Assembly (NCBI RefSeq): GCF_004122735.1
Contig: NZ_SDIF01000005.1
Span: 62,001 to 126,000 of the forward strand
DNA: 64,000 bases
Source: Streptomyces sioyaensis
Lineage (GTDB): Bacteria > Actinomycetota > Actinomycetes > Streptomycetales > Streptomycetaceae
Direction of reading: 5' to 3'
The stretch's first letter is position 1. Each line of letters begins with the position of its first letter. This document shows positions 1 to 8,563 of this stretch, in pieces. The position numbers and the translations under genes were made by a program. The notes below the pieces were generated by a model. It ran no database searches. It had not been told where the DNA came from and saw only the letters and a program-made list of their open reading frames with translations.

Positions 1-1335
1 GTCGCCCCGCTGCTGGCCGCCGACTGCCTGGCCACCGTCTGCACCGCGCCGGCCGTCCTCGGCACCGGCACCGCGCCGATGGCGCTCGGCCCCATGGTCC
101 TGGGCCTGCTGCTGCTCCACTCCCGGGCCGGCCTCTACCGTCCGCATCCCGCCCCGAGCCTCCTCGGCGCGCTGCCGGTGCTGCTCGGCCGGGCCGCCGT
201 CTGCTGGTGCGCGGTGGCCGCGGTGCTCGCCGCCGTACGTCCCGCGCAGGCGCTGCCGCCGGCCCTGCTGGTCGGTGCGGTGGCGCTGCACACCGCGCTG
301 GTCTGCGGCGCCCGGGCCCTGGTCCACCGGGCGCGGCGGGCCGCCGCCCGCCGCCGCCCGCGGGCCACGCTGATCGTCGGCGCCGAACCGGCCGCCCGGC
401 AGCTCGCCGGCGTGCTGCACGCCCGCCCCGGGTACGGGATGCGCCCGGTGGGCGTGGTCGTGACGGGGGCGCCGGCCGGGCCCGAGGCGCCCCCGGAACC
501 CGCCGGACCGCCGCGGCTCACCACCCCGCAGGACATCACCCGGGCCGTCATCCGGCACACGGTGCGGGACGCGGTGTTCACCGTGCCGCCGTACGGCGAT
601 CCGTACACCGCCGCGCTGCTGCGCCGCTTCGTCGACCAGGGCGCGGCGATCTGGCTGGCCGGTGCCGCGGCCGCCCTGGAGGGCCGCCCGCCGCCGCCGG
701 CGTCCGGCCATCTGGGGGGCTTCGCCTGGCGGCGGCTGGAGACCGCGCCGCCGCGGCACGGCGGCGCGGGCAAGCGGGCGCTGGACCTCGTTTTGGCGGT
801 GGTGGCCCTGGTGGTGGCGGCCCCGGTGCTGCTGGGCGGTGCGCTGGCGGTCCGGCTCGCCGACGGCCCGGGGGTGCTCTGCCGGCAGGAACGCGTCGGC
901 CGGGGCGGCCGCGGCTTCCTGCTGCTGACGTTCCGCACCCGGCGCCCGTACGACGGGGACGCGGCGACGCCGCCCGGGGACGCGGCGGACGGCCTCCGGA
1001 CGAGCCGGGTCGGCCGGCTGCTGCGGCGTACCGGGGTGGCGGGGCTGCCGCGGTGGTGGAACGTCCTGCGCGGCGACCTGAGCCTGGTCGGGCCGTGCCC
1101 GGAAGGCCCCCGCACCGTCGAGCGGTGTACCCGGAGCTGCCCGGAGTACGGCGCCCGGCACCGGATGGCGCCGGGCCTCACGGGGCTGGCGCAGGTGCAC
1201 GGGCTGCACGGCGGCTCCCCCGTGGAGGACCGGGCCCGCTTCGACAACCTCTATATCGACAGCTGGTCGTGGGGGCAGGACGTCCGGATCATGCTGCGGG
1301 CCGTGGCCCGGCTGCCGCGGCGGGAGGGCCGATGA
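1..1335 (+). CDS. Polyprenyl-phosphate sugar-1-phosphate transferase, 5' truncated
   Basis: Membrane enzyme expected to move a sugar-1-phosphate from a nucleotide sugar to undecaprenyl phosphate, starting an exopolysaccharide or surface glycan. The frame is open from base 1 with no upstream stop, so the true start and probably some N-terminal membrane spans lie outside the window; an internal ATG is at 79. The C-terminal half is a bacterial sugar transferase domain (PF02397 type): KRALDLVLA, one membrane segment, DLSLVGPCPE at 1075-1104 and GLTGLAQV. The family motif is normally VGPRPE; here the arginine is cysteine (codon 1096-1098), which may affect nucleotide-sugar binding. A GT4 transferase, an ATP-grasp protein and a flavoprotein follow on the same strand, consistent with a glycan cluster. 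The sugar is not predictable. Confidence 0.85.
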   Translation, partial: VAPLLAADCLATVCTAPAVLGTGTAPMALGPMVLGLLLLHSRAGLYRPHPAPSLLGALPVLLGRAAVCWCAVAAVLAAVRPAQALPPALLVGAVALHTALVCGARALVHRARRAAARRRPRATLIVGAEPAARQLAGVLHARPGYGMRPVGVVVTGAPAGPEAPPEPAGPPRLTTPQDITRAVIRHTVRDAVFTVPPYGDPYTAALLRRFVDQGAAIWLAGAAAALEGRPPPPASGHLGGFAWRRLETAPPRHGGAGKRALDLVLAVVALVVAAPVLLGGALAVRLADGPGVLCRQERVGRGGRGFLLLTFRTRRPYDGDAATPPGDAADGLRTSRVGRLLRRTGVAGLPRWWNVLRGDLSLVGPCPEGPRTVERCTRSCPEYGARHRMAPGLTGLAQVHGLHGGSPVEDRARFDNLYIDSWSWGQDVRIMLRAVARLPRREGR

Positions 1336-1487
1336 GCACCCGCGCCGCGCACCCCCTCCGGCGGCCGCACGCCCCGCGCGCGCCGCGGCCGCCGCGCCGC
1401 CGTGCGCTGCCCGCGGGCGGCCCGGCCGGCCCGGCGGCCGCCGACCAGATCACCACCCCGGCCGCTATCCCTGGAGGCATCCGGTGA
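1332..1487 (+). CDS. Small Arg/Pro-rich ORF (51 aa) bridging two glycan genes
   Basis: Not recognised. The ATG overlaps the stop of the upstream transferase (ATGA at 1332-1335) and its TGA overlaps the GTG start of the next glycosyltransferase (GTGA at 1484-1487). A purine-rich GGGAGGG (1322-1328) precedes it, and nearly all codons end in G or C. This geometry fits translational coupling through a short bridging peptide. The composition is low complexity (arginine, proline, alanine), so it may be a translated spacer without function, or chance. Confidence 0.35.
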   Translation: MSTRAAHPLRRPHAPRAPRPPRRRALPAGGPAGPAAADQITTPAAIPGGIR

Positions 1488-2758
1488 AGGTTCTGCATGT
1501 GATCACAGGCCTCGAAGTGGGCGGCGCCGAACAGCAGTTGCGGCTGCTGCTGCGCCGGCTGCCCGCGTACTGCGAGGTCGTCACCCTGACCGGCCCGGGG
1601 CCGATCGCCGAGGGCATCGAGGCCGACGGCACCCGCGTCACCCACCTCGGCATGACCGGCGAGCGGGATCTGTCCGCACTCCCCCGCCTCGCCCGGCTGA
1701 TCCGCGACGGCGGCTACGACCTGGTGCACACCCACCTCTACCGGGCCTGCGTCTACGGCCGGATCGCCGCCCGGATGGCCGGCGTCCGGGCCGTGGTCGC
1801 CACCGAGCACTCCCTGGGCGACGCGGTCATCGAGGGCCGCCGGCTGACCCGTGGCGTGCGGACGCTCTACCGGGCCACCGAGCGGCTGGGGGCGGCGACG
1901 GTCGCCGTTTCGGACACCGTCGCCGCCCGGCTGCGCCGCTGGGGAGTACCGGAGCAGCGGATCCATGTGGTGCCCAACGGGATCGAGGCGCACCGCTTCG
2001 CCTTCGATCCGGCCGCCCGCGCCCTGGTCCGCACCCGGCTGGGGCTGCCGCTGGACGCCTTCGTGGTCGGCGGGGCCGGCCGGCTGGTGCCCGGCAAGCG
2101 GTTCGACGTCCTGGTCCGGGCGGTGACCCAGCTGCCGGGCGTGCATCTGCTGCTGGCGGGCGAGGGGCCGGAGCGGGAGATGCTGCGGCGGATGGCGGAG
2201 CAGTTCGGCTCGGGCGACCGGATCCATCTGCTGGGCACGCGAGGCGGCGCGGTCGACACCGAGGCCGAGGGCCCGGAATCCGCCGGACCCGATATCCCGG
2301 GGCTGCTCTCCGCGGTCGACGTCTTCGTCTCCCCCTCCCCGTCGGAGGCGTTCGGGCTGGCCGTGGTGGAGGCCCTCGCGTCCGGCCTGCCCGTACTCCA
2401 CGGCAGCTGCCCGGCGGTCGACGAACTGCCCGCCGACCAGGCGCCCGGCGCCCGCCACTTCAGCCCGGTCGTCCACGAACTGGCCACCGCACTACGGGAG
2501 TTGCGCCGCCGGGGACCGGACCGGCTGCCGGTCCCGCCGGTGGTGCGGCGCTATGACATCACCCGCAGCGCCGCGGCGCTGATGTCGGTCTACGAGCAGG
2601 TCCTGGCCGGCGCACCGGTACGTCGGCGCGGCCCGGCGCGGGTGTCCCCGGTGCCGGTGCCGCCGCCGCAGGGGCGGGCGGCCGCGCTCCCGGCGGCGAG
2701 CGTGTCCCTGCCGGACCCGGCCCGCTCCCCCGCCCCGTCCCCGCTCTCGAACAGGTAG
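1484..2758 (+). CDS. GT4-family glycosyltransferase
   Basis: Retaining glycosyltransferase that would add a sugar to a lipid-linked intermediate at the cytoplasmic face. It has 424 residues, starting at GTG with GGAGG at 1473-1477. The N-terminal glycine loop GLEVGGAEQQL is typical of GT-B/GT4 enzymes, and the C-terminal domain carries the E-x7-E signature (EAFGLAVVE) that binds the nucleotide sugar. The last 60 or so residues are a low-complexity proline/alanine tail beyond the catalytic core. It follows the polyprenyl sugar transferase directly, so it probably adds a later sugar. Donor and acceptor cannot be told from sequence. Confidence 0.85.
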   Translation: MKVLHVITGLEVGGAEQQLRLLLRRLPAYCEVVTLTGPGPIAEGIEADGTRVTHLGMTGERDLSALPRLARLIRDGGYDLVHTHLYRACVYGRIAARMAGVRAVVATEHSLGDAVIEGRRLTRGVRTLYRATERLGAATVAVSDTVAARLRRWGVPEQRIHVVPNGIEAHRFAFDPAARALVRTRLGLPLDAFVVGGAGRLVPGKRFDVLVRAVTQLPGVHLLLAGEGPEREMLRRMAEQFGSGDRIHLLGTRGGAVDTEAEGPESAGPDIPGLLSAVDVFVSPSPSEAFGLAVVEALASGLPVLHGSCPAVDELPADQAPGARHFSPVVHELATALRELRRRGPDRLPVPPVVRRYDITRSAAALMSVYEQVLAGAPVRRRGPARVSPVPVPPPQGRAAALPAASVSLPDPARSPAPSPLSNR

Positions 2759-2766
2759 GCAGCGCC

Positions 2767-2865
2767 ATGGCCGAGACCGTGCAGCAAGCACCCCCGGAGG
2801 AAGGGCGGGCGGGGGCCGGGGGCGCCGTGGTCCCGCCCGCCCGCACGGTCCGCGGTCGTGGCTGA
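2767..2865 (+). CDS. Tiny ORF (32 aa) before the ATP-grasp gene
   Basis: Unrecognised 32-residue ORF beginning MAETVQQAPPEEG. It starts eight bases after the glycosyltransferase stop and ends 13 bases before the ATG of the next gene, on the same strand. The sequence is glycine/alanine rich and no domain is visible. It may be a leader or coupling peptide, or simply open frame in GC-rich DNA. Confidence 0.2.
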   Translation: MAETVQQAPPEEGRAGAGGAVVPPARTVRGRG

Positions 2866-2878
2866 GGGGCTCCGCGCG

Positions 2879-4039
2879 ATGTCCTCGTTCGACACCGAGG
2901 TGCCCGTCCTGCTGCTCCGGCTCGACCCCGGCCCCTTCCCCCGCGACACCCTCGGCGTGGTCGGCTCACTGGGCCGGGCGGGAATCGAGGTGCACGCGGT
3001 GGCCGCGTCGGCGCGCGGCCCCGTGGCCCGGTCGCGGTATCTGCACCGGATGTACGCCCGGCCCGCAGAGCTGGCCGCGCCGAGCGCGCAGGCCCGGCTG
3101 CTGGACCTGCTGCGCGACCTCTCCGAGGGCATCGGCCGGCCCGCCGTGCTGCTCCCCGTGGACGACCGGGGCGCCCTCGCCGCGGCCCGGCTCGCCGGCC
3201 GGCTGCTGGGCCGCTATCTGCTCCCCGCCCAGCCCCCCGGCCTGCCCGAGCGACTCGCCGACCGGGCCCAACTCGCCCTGCTGTGCCGGGAGCTCGGCCT
3301 GCCGCACCCGGCAACCGTCGTGCCCGCCAGTGCGCGGCAGGCCGCCGACGCGGCAGCCGAGCTCGGGCTGCCGCTGGTCGCCAAGTGGAGCCGGCCGTGG
3401 CTGCTGCCCCCGTCGGCCGGGCTGCCCGGCACCACCCTGGTGCACACCCCCGACGACGCCCGGCGGCTGTACGAGCGGACCGAAAGCGCCGGCAGCGCCC
3501 TGCTGTTGCAGCGCCTGCTGCCCGGCGGACGGGGCACCGACTGGTTCTTCCACGGCTGCTTCACCGGCGACGGCGGGTGCCTGATCGGCGGGCCGGGCCG
3601 CGCGGGCCACGGCCGGCCGTGGGCGGGGCCGGCCGCGGCCGGCCGCCGGCTGCCCAACCCCCAGGTGGAACGGGCCGCGCTGCGGCTGGCCGGGCACCTG
3701 GGCTACCGCGGCCTGCTCGACCTGGACTTCCGCCGGGACGCCCACGGCCGCTACCACCTCCTCGGCGCCGGCGGGCGGCCCGGCGCCCACTTCCGGCTCG
3801 TCACCGACCCGTCCTCGGGACTCGATCCGGTCCGGGCGCTGCACCTGGACCTGACCGGCCGTACGGTGCCGCGCGGCCCCGGCGCCCCCGGGCGGCGGTT
3901 CCGCCCGGGCACGTACCGCAGGCGCACCGCCCCGCCGGACGGCGCCCCGCCGCTGCCCGCCCGCTCCTCCGCGGCGCCGCACGGCATGCCGCGCGGCGTG
4001 CCCCCCGCATGCACGCCCGGGGCGCCGCCCCGGCCTTGA
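2879..4039 (+). CDS. ATP-grasp family protein
   Basis: Likely ATP-dependent carboxylate-amine (or similar) ligase acting on a glycan or small-molecule intermediate. ATG 2879 is preferred because GAGGGGC lies at a good distance; an in-frame GTG at 2858 would add seven residues. Visible parts are an N-terminal pre-ATP-grasp half, LGLPLVAKWSRPWLL (the ATP-binding lysine strand), LLLQRLLPGG, and a C-terminal strand LLGAGGRPGAHFRL where better-known members read DxNPRxGA. The metal-binding Asp/Asn are therefore altered, so activity is uncertain. The last 60 residues are low complexity. It sits between a GT4 transferase and a flavoprotein; the substrate is unknown. Confidence 0.7.
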   Translation: MSSFDTEVPVLLLRLDPGPFPRDTLGVVGSLGRAGIEVHAVAASARGPVARSRYLHRMYARPAELAAPSAQARLLDLLRDLSEGIGRPAVLLPVDDRGALAAARLAGRLLGRYLLPAQPPGLPERLADRAQLALLCRELGLPHPATVVPASARQAADAAAELGLPLVAKWSRPWLLPPSAGLPGTTLVHTPDDARRLYERTESAGSALLLQRLLPGGRGTDWFFHGCFTGDGGCLIGGPGRAGHGRPWAGPAAAGRRLPNPQVERAALRLAGHLGYRGLLDLDFRRDAHGRYHLLGAGGRPGAHFRLVTDPSSGLDPVRALHLDLTGRTVPRGPGAPGRRFRPGTYRRRTAPPDGAPPLPARSSAAPHGMPRGVPPACTPGAPPRP

Positions 4040-4184
4040 GCGGCACGGCACCTGACGACTTGTCGCCGGGGCGGGGCGCTCTCCGGTCCGGAGGGGCGCC
4101 GCCCCCGGGGGCCGCCTCCGGCCCCGGGGCCCCGCCGGCTCGGGGCCCTCCACACCGCACCCAGAGAAAGAGCAGGGACCTTCC

Positions 4185-5438
4185 ATGTACGACCTCGTGG
4201 TGGTGGGCGCCGGCCCCTACGGACTCTCGATCGCCGCACACGCGGCGGCGGCCGGACTGCGGCTGCGGGTCCTGGGCCGGCCGATGGCCTTCTGGCGCGA
4301 CCACATGCCCGACGGCATGTTCCTCACCTCCGAACCCTGGGCTTCCGATCTCTCCGCCCCGGCGGGCGCCCACACCCTCGCCGACTACTGCGCCGCCCAG
4401 GACCTGACCGCCGAGCACGGCGTCCCGCTGCCCCTCGACACCTTCACCGCGTACGGCAGGTGGTTCGGCGAACAGGCGGTACCCCAGGTCGACGAGGTCA
4501 CCGTCACCGCCGTACGCCCCGACGGAGACGGCTTCCACGTCGAGACGGACACCGGCGAGCAGATCGCGACCCGGACCGTGGCCCTCGCCGTCGGCGTGCT
4601 GCCGTTCGTCAACCGCCCCTGGCCGCTGCTCGAACTGCCCCCGGACCTCGCCTCCCACAGCAGCGACCACCGCGATCTGCGCGGCTTCACCGACCGGGAC
4701 GTCACCGTCATCGGCTCCGGGCAGAGCGCGCTGGAGACCGCGGCCCTGCTGGCCGAACACGGCGCCCGGCCCCGCATCGTGGCCCGCGCCGACCGGCTGC
4801 GCTGGCACGCCCCGCCGCCGCCGCTGGCCCGCGGCCGGCTGCGGGCGCTGCGCGAGCCGCACTCCGCGCTGGGCACCGGCTGGCCGAACCGGGTGTGGTC
4901 CCAACTGCCCTGGGCGGTGCGCCGGCTGCCCTCGGCGACCCGGCTGCGGATCGCCGAGCACGCGGTGGGCCCGGCCGGCGCCTGGTGGCTGCGGGAGCGC
5001 TTCGAGCCGGTGGTCCCGGTGCTGCTCAACCACCGGGTCCGGGCCGCGGCCGCCCGGGGCGACGGGGTGCGGCTCCACCTCACCCATACGGAGGGCGGCA
5101 CCGAGACGCTGGACACCCACCACGTGGTGGCGGCCACCGGGTTCACCCCCGACCTCGGGCGGCTGCGGCTGCTCGCGCCCCACGTACGCACCACGCTCTG
5201 GACGGTGGGCGGCAGCCGGGCGCCCGAGCTGAACTCCGGCTTCGAATCGTCCTGGCCCGGGCTGTTCTTCGCGGGGCTGCTCACCGCGCCGTCGTTCGGC
5301 CCGTCGATGCGCTTCGTGCACGGCGCGGCCTTCACCGCGACGCGGCTGGTGCGCGGCGTCCAGCGCCGGCTCGGCGAACGGCGCGGCGCCACCACGATCC
5401 CCCGCCCGGCCAGGGACAGCGAACCGGCCGCCCGCTAG
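4185..5438 (+). CDS. FAD/NAD(P)-dependent oxidoreductase
   Basis: Cytoplasmic flavoprotein of 417 residues related to flavin monooxygenase and SidA-like enzymes. The FAD Rossmann motif VGAGPYGLS is at the N-terminus, a second dinucleotide motif VIGSGQSALETA follows in the middle, and ATGFTPDL is the usual C-terminal FAD-domain signature. GAGCAGGGA before the ATG serves as ribosome binding site. It ends the four-gene glycan-like run, 145 bases after the ATP-grasp gene, and a strong hairpin follows. The substrate is unknown; oxidation of a sugar, amine or lipid in the same pathway would fit. Confidence 0.75.
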   Translation: MYDLVVVGAGPYGLSIAAHAAAAGLRLRVLGRPMAFWRDHMPDGMFLTSEPWASDLSAPAGAHTLADYCAAQDLTAEHGVPLPLDTFTAYGRWFGEQAVPQVDEVTVTAVRPDGDGFHVETDTGEQIATRTVALAVGVLPFVNRPWPLLELPPDLASHSSDHRDLRGFTDRDVTVIGSGQSALETAALLAEHGARPRIVARADRLRWHAPPPPLARGRLRALREPHSALGTGWPNRVWSQLPWAVRRLPSATRLRIAEHAVGPAGAWWLRERFEPVVPVLLNHRVRAAAARGDGVRLHLTHTEGGTETLDTHHVVAATGFTPDLGRLRLLAPHVRTTLWTVGGSRAPELNSGFESSWPGLFFAGLLTAPSFGPSMRFVHGAAFTATRLVRGVQRRLGERRGATTIPRPARDSEPAAR

Positions 5439-5477
5439 GGCCTGTCGTCACATTCCCGCCTGCCCCGGACACACTGC

Positions 5478-5505
5478 GGGCCGCCCGGCACCGGCCGGGC
5501 GGCCC
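5478..5505. terminator. Bidirectional hairpin terminator
   Basis: Perfect 12-bp stem (GGGCCGCCCGGC / GCCGGGCGGCCC) with a four-base loop, followed by a pyrimidine run. It lies between the convergent flavoprotein and minus-strand hypothetical genes and could stop both transcripts. Confidence 0.7.
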
Positions 5506-5539
5506 CTTCCTTCCGTTGTCCTTCTTACCGGCAGCGGTC

Positions 5540-6007
5540 TTACTGGCAGCGGTCGACGGCCTCGATCGTGCGGGCGGCCTCGCCGAGTGCCGCGCGCAGC
5601 ACGACGGGGTCGGTGGCGTCGGCACCCGCGCCCTCCGGGGGCACCAGCCAGCCGGTACCGGTGGCCGGCGGCTCCACCGGGGTCCCCTCCCCGCACAGCG
5701 CGGCCAGATTGATACCCCGTCCGGAGGTCTGGGTACAGGCGCTGCCCGGCACGTCCCAGCCCGCGGCGGTGCCCGCCGGGACCAGAAAACCGAGGGTGTC
5801 GCAGGCGCCGTCGTGCAGCACCGGGCCGACGCCGTCCCGCAGCCGGAGGATGTCCACGGCTTCCAGCCCCTGCCGGGCCGGCACCGTGACGAGGTCACAC
5901 TGCCGCTCCGGTGCCGGCGGTGCCCCGCCCGTGACGACCTGCCCCCGCCGGCCGCCGGCCTGGCTCGCGGACCCCTTGCCGCCCCTGCTCACGCCGGTCT
6001 CCCACAC
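5540..6007 (-). CDS. Conserved hypothetical protein, PrimPol-like fragment
   Basis: Function not recognised. GTG at 6007 is favoured because GGAGGAGG sits at a proper distance; a longer frame opens at GTG 6028. The core (CDLVTVPARQGLEAV, VGPVLHD, DTLGFLVPAGTA, GTGWLVPPE) follows the same order of blocks as the PrimPol-like protein at 13488-14108 (FDVINAPALFG, GPVAAHRG, ILLFATPGAA, SRWLVAPD), so I infer a shared fold. It lacks obvious catalytic acidic motifs. It is divergent from the HTH/TPR regulator at 6253 and shares a palindrome-bearing control region with it, so regulation by that protein is plausible. Confidence 0.55.
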   Translation of the reverse strand: MWETGVSRGGKGSASQAGGRRGQVVTGGAPPAPERQCDLVTVPARQGLEAVDILRLRDGVGPVLHDGACDTLGFLVPAGTAAGWDVPGSACTQTSGRGINLAALCGEGTPVEPPATGTGWLVPPEGAGADATDPVVLRAALGEAARTIEAVDRCQ

Positions 6008-6054
6008 GGAGAACCCCTCCTCCTGCACGCGGTGCGCCCTTTACACCGGGTTCA

Positions 6055-6071
6055 ACGTCCGGACGTGTCAA
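6055..6071 (-). promoter_or_regulatory. 12-bp palindrome abutting a minus-strand -35 box
   Basis: ACGTCCGGACGT (6055-6066) is a perfect palindrome immediately next to TTGACA read on the minus strand (6071-6066). It would sit in the spacer of a promoter for the 5540-6007 gene, a classical repressor position. The -10 box is not clear. The 6029-6252 gap separates divergent genes. Confidence 0.4.
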
Positions 6072-6252
6072 CAGCTACGGCGGCGTAACGCTGCAAAGGA
6101 TGGCAGTTCATGGCAGATCGCGCGTGAGATATCCGATTTGCGGCCAAACTGTGCGTATCGAAGCCATCACAGCCGGTACGGTCGTCCCGCCGCACCGCCA
6201 GGAGGCGGCAACGCCGCAGGATGGCACGGAGAGGGCACGGAGAGGGTCCGCC

Positions 6253-7725
6253 ATGGCGTCGCCAGAAGCAAGATCAGCGTCGTCCCGCACCGTACCCGCC
6301 CGCCCGAACCTCGCTTTCCGACAGCTGCGCGGCCGGCTGTCGCCAGGCGAGTTCGCGGCGGCGGTCCGACGGTCCGCCCGTGAGATCGGCGAACAGGTCT
6401 CGTGTGACGCCCGCTATGTGGGGCGCGTCGAGTCCGGGGAAATCCGGTGTCCGAACTACGCCTACGAGCGGGTCTTCCGGCACATGTTCCCCGGGCTGAC
6501 GCTGCCCGACATGGGGTTCGCGCCGCGCGAGGCGGTACGCGGACGGGGGGCGCGTGCCGCAGCGGTCGGCGCCGCGCCCCTGGCACCCGTTCCCGACCAC
6601 CGCGATACCCGTATCCAGATCTGCGAGGAGAGCGACGTGCTGCGTCGCGCGTTCATCACCGGCGGCCCGGCAGCAGCCCTGGGCATTACCGCCCTGCATC
6701 CCATCGAGGCCGCTGCCGCCGCCGCGTCCGCCCCTGTGCCGGGGCCCCGTACACCGCCGGTCGGACGGGCCGGTGCCGCCGAGGCCGCCGCCGTCGAGGA
6801 GGCGGTCCGGCACATCCGGCTGCTGGACGACCGGCACGGCGCGGAGGGCATCTACCGCCGCGCCGCCCAGCCGCTGCGCGCCGCCTACGAGCTGCTGGAC
6901 GCGGATGTGCAGCGCCGCTCGGTGTCCGACCGGCTGCACGCCGGCGCGGGCGAACTCGCCATCTCCGTCGGCTGGTTGGCGCACGACTCGGGCCGCTTCG
7001 ACGACGCCCGCTCGCACTACGCGGAGGCGCTGGCCACCGCCCGGGTCTGCGGCGACGCCGGCCTGGAGGCGCACGCCTTCTGCAACACGGCCTTTCTGGC
7101 CCGCGACGCCGGCCGGCCGCGCGAGGCGGTGCGTGCCGCGCAGGCCGCGCAGCAGGCCGCCAAGCATCTGGCCTCACCGCGGCTGCTGTCGCTGCTGGCG
7201 CTGCGGGAGGCGGGCGGCTGGGCCGGGCTCGCGGACCGCTCCGGCTGCGAGCAGGCGCTGGCCAGGGCGGAGCGGCTGTTCGCGGGCGGGCCGCGGGACG
7301 GCGACCCGGAGTGGATGACGTTCTACGGCGAGGCCGAACTGGCGGGCCTGGAGGCGCAGTGCTGGTCGGCGCTGGGTGACGCGGAGCGCGCGGTGGAGCA
7401 CGCGCGCCGGGCGGTGGCGCTGCAGAACCCGCACTTCACCCGCAATATCGCCCTGTTCACCGCGGAGCTCGCGGGCGACCTCGCGGACAGCGGGGAGTAC
7501 GAGGAGGCCGCCGTGGCCGGGGTCCGGGTGCTGACGCTGCTGACGCAGGTCCGCTCGGCCCGTATCCGCACGATGCTCGACCGCACCGTCCACACGCTGC
7601 GGGCGCACCGCGACCGGGGTGCGGTCGACGACTTCCTGGCGCGGCACGCGGCATCGGACGCGGCGGCAGCGTCCGGTGCGTCCGGTGCGTCCGGTGGCGG
7701 GACGCCGGACGCGGCGCCCGGATGA
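6253..7725 (+). CDS. HTH (XRE-like) and TPR-like transcriptional regulator
   Basis: Probable DNA-binding regulator of about 490 residues. The N-terminus (LAFRQLRG to YVGRVESGEIRCPNYAYERVFRHMFPG) is an XRE-like helix-turn-helix of a Streptomyces-specific type. A hydrophobic stretch LRRAFITGGPAAALGITAL follows, then alanine-rich helical repeats resembling TPRs, which usually bind a partner or peptide. ATG 6253 is chosen because GGAGAGGG precedes it and family similarity begins just after it; the frame extends to 6100 but that extension does not look coding. The divergent neighbour at 5540-6007 may be a target. Ligand and regulon are unknown. Confidence 0.65.
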   Translation: MASPEARSASSRTVPARPNLAFRQLRGRLSPGEFAAAVRRSAREIGEQVSCDARYVGRVESGEIRCPNYAYERVFRHMFPGLTLPDMGFAPREAVRGRGARAAAVGAAPLAPVPDHRDTRIQICEESDVLRRAFITGGPAAALGITALHPIEAAAAAASAPVPGPRTPPVGRAGAAEAAAVEEAVRHIRLLDDRHGAEGIYRRAAQPLRAAYELLDADVQRRSVSDRLHAGAGELAISVGWLAHDSGRFDDARSHYAEALATARVCGDAGLEAHAFCNTAFLARDAGRPREAVRAAQAAQQAAKHLASPRLLSLLALREAGGWAGLADRSGCEQALARAERLFAGGPRDGDPEWMTFYGEAELAGLEAQCWSALGDAERAVEHARRAVALQNPHFTRNIALFTAELAGDLADSGEYEEAAVAGVRVLTLLTQVRSARIRTMLDRTVHTLRAHRDRGAVDDFLARHAASDAAAASGASGASGGGTPDAAPG

Positions 7726-7758
7726 CGGCCGCGGCCGCCGGGCCGGGGCCCGGGAGCC

Positions 7759-7792
7759 GTCAGCCGAGGTGGCCGGTCAGCCGAGGTGGCCG
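7759..7792. repeat. 17-bp tandem duplication over a stop codon
   Basis: The unit GTCAGCCGAGGTGGCCG occurs twice in tandem (7759-7775, 7776-7792). It covers the last codons and stop of the minus-strand phosphatase gene, leaving a second out-of-frame copy beyond the stop. Confidence 0.85.
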
Positions 7793-8370
7793 GTGTCGTT
7801 CCAGCGCTCGATCGCGGGCTCCCCGTAGGCCCAGCCGAGCACCGACAGGGACGTCGGCTCCAGCCGGATCCGGGCGCCGAAGGAGATGTCCAGGCCCAGC
7901 CAGCGGGCGCCCAGGGCGCGCAGGATGTGGCCGTGCGCGAAGACCAGCACATCGCGGTCGGCCGACCGCGCCCAGTCGATGACCTCGTCCGCCCGGGCGG
8001 TGACTGCGGCGAGCGTCTCGCCCTCCGGCACCCCGTCGCGCCAGATCAGCCAGTCCGGCCGGGCCGCCTTGATCTCGTCCGGCGTCAGGCCCTCGTACGC
8101 GCCGTAGTCGATCTCCATCAGGGCGTCCCACGGCTGTGCCCGGTCGCCGAAACCGGCCAGCTCGCAGGTCTCCTTCGCGCGCACCAGGGGGCTGGTGCGG
8201 ACCTCGACGCCCGGCAGGCCGTCCCAGGGGGCGCGGTGCAGCCGCTCGCCCAGCAGCTTGGCGCCGCGCCGGCCCTCGTCCAACAGCGGGACGTCGGTGC
8301 GGCCGGTGTGCCTGCCGGACAGGGACCACTCGGTCTGTCCGTGCCTGGCCAGGAATATGCGCGGTGCCAT
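7777..8370 (-). CDS. Histidine phosphatase / phosphoglycerate mutase family
   Basis: Cytoplasmic phosphatase or mutase of 197 residues. It has the catalytic RHG motif at the start ([23 protein letters not shown]), a second arginine ([14 protein letters not shown]), the acidic residue in [12 protein letters not shown] and the second histidine in [15 protein letters not shown] 8370 has GAGAGG upstream; longer frames reaching 8949 are read-through. Substrate range in this family is wide (phosphoglycerate, sugar phosphates, alpha-ribazole phosphate). It is convergent with the HTH/TPR regulator and divergent from the nuclease gene at 8564. Confidence 0.85.
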   Translation of the reverse strand: MAPRIFLARHGQTEWSLSGRHTGRTDVPLLDEGRRGAKLLGERLHRAPWDGLPGVEVRTSPLVRAKETCELAGFGDRAQPWDALMEIDYGAYEGLTPDEIKAARPDWLIWRDGVPEGETLAAVTARADEVIDWARSADRDVLVFAHGHILRALGARWLGLDISFGARIRLEPTSLSVLGWAYGEPAIERWNDTGHLG

Positions 8371-8563
8371 GGTCGTACCTCTCGCCGGCTTCTCGGCTGA
8401 TCGTTGCTCGGTGCGGGCGGCGCTGACCGCGGGCCTTCCATCATCGCGCACCGGGTCGTTTTGTCCGCGGCGGGGGAGGCCGGGCCCGGCGGGGAGGGCC
8501 ATCCCGCCGCGCACGGGCGGGCGGACGCCCCGCTTGTCGGTGCCGGATGCGAGACTTCCGCGG

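Noticed and set aside
135-1247. Large antisense ORFs opposite most genes
   Set aside because: GC-rich DNA with few stops gives long open frames on the other strand; they are Arg/Pro/Ala-rich and lack ribosome binding sites and family motifs.
6100-6252. N-terminal extension of the HTH/TPR regulator to ATG 6100
   Set aside because: No ribosome binding site and non-coding composition; ATG 6253 has GGAGAGGG and the conserved region starts after it.
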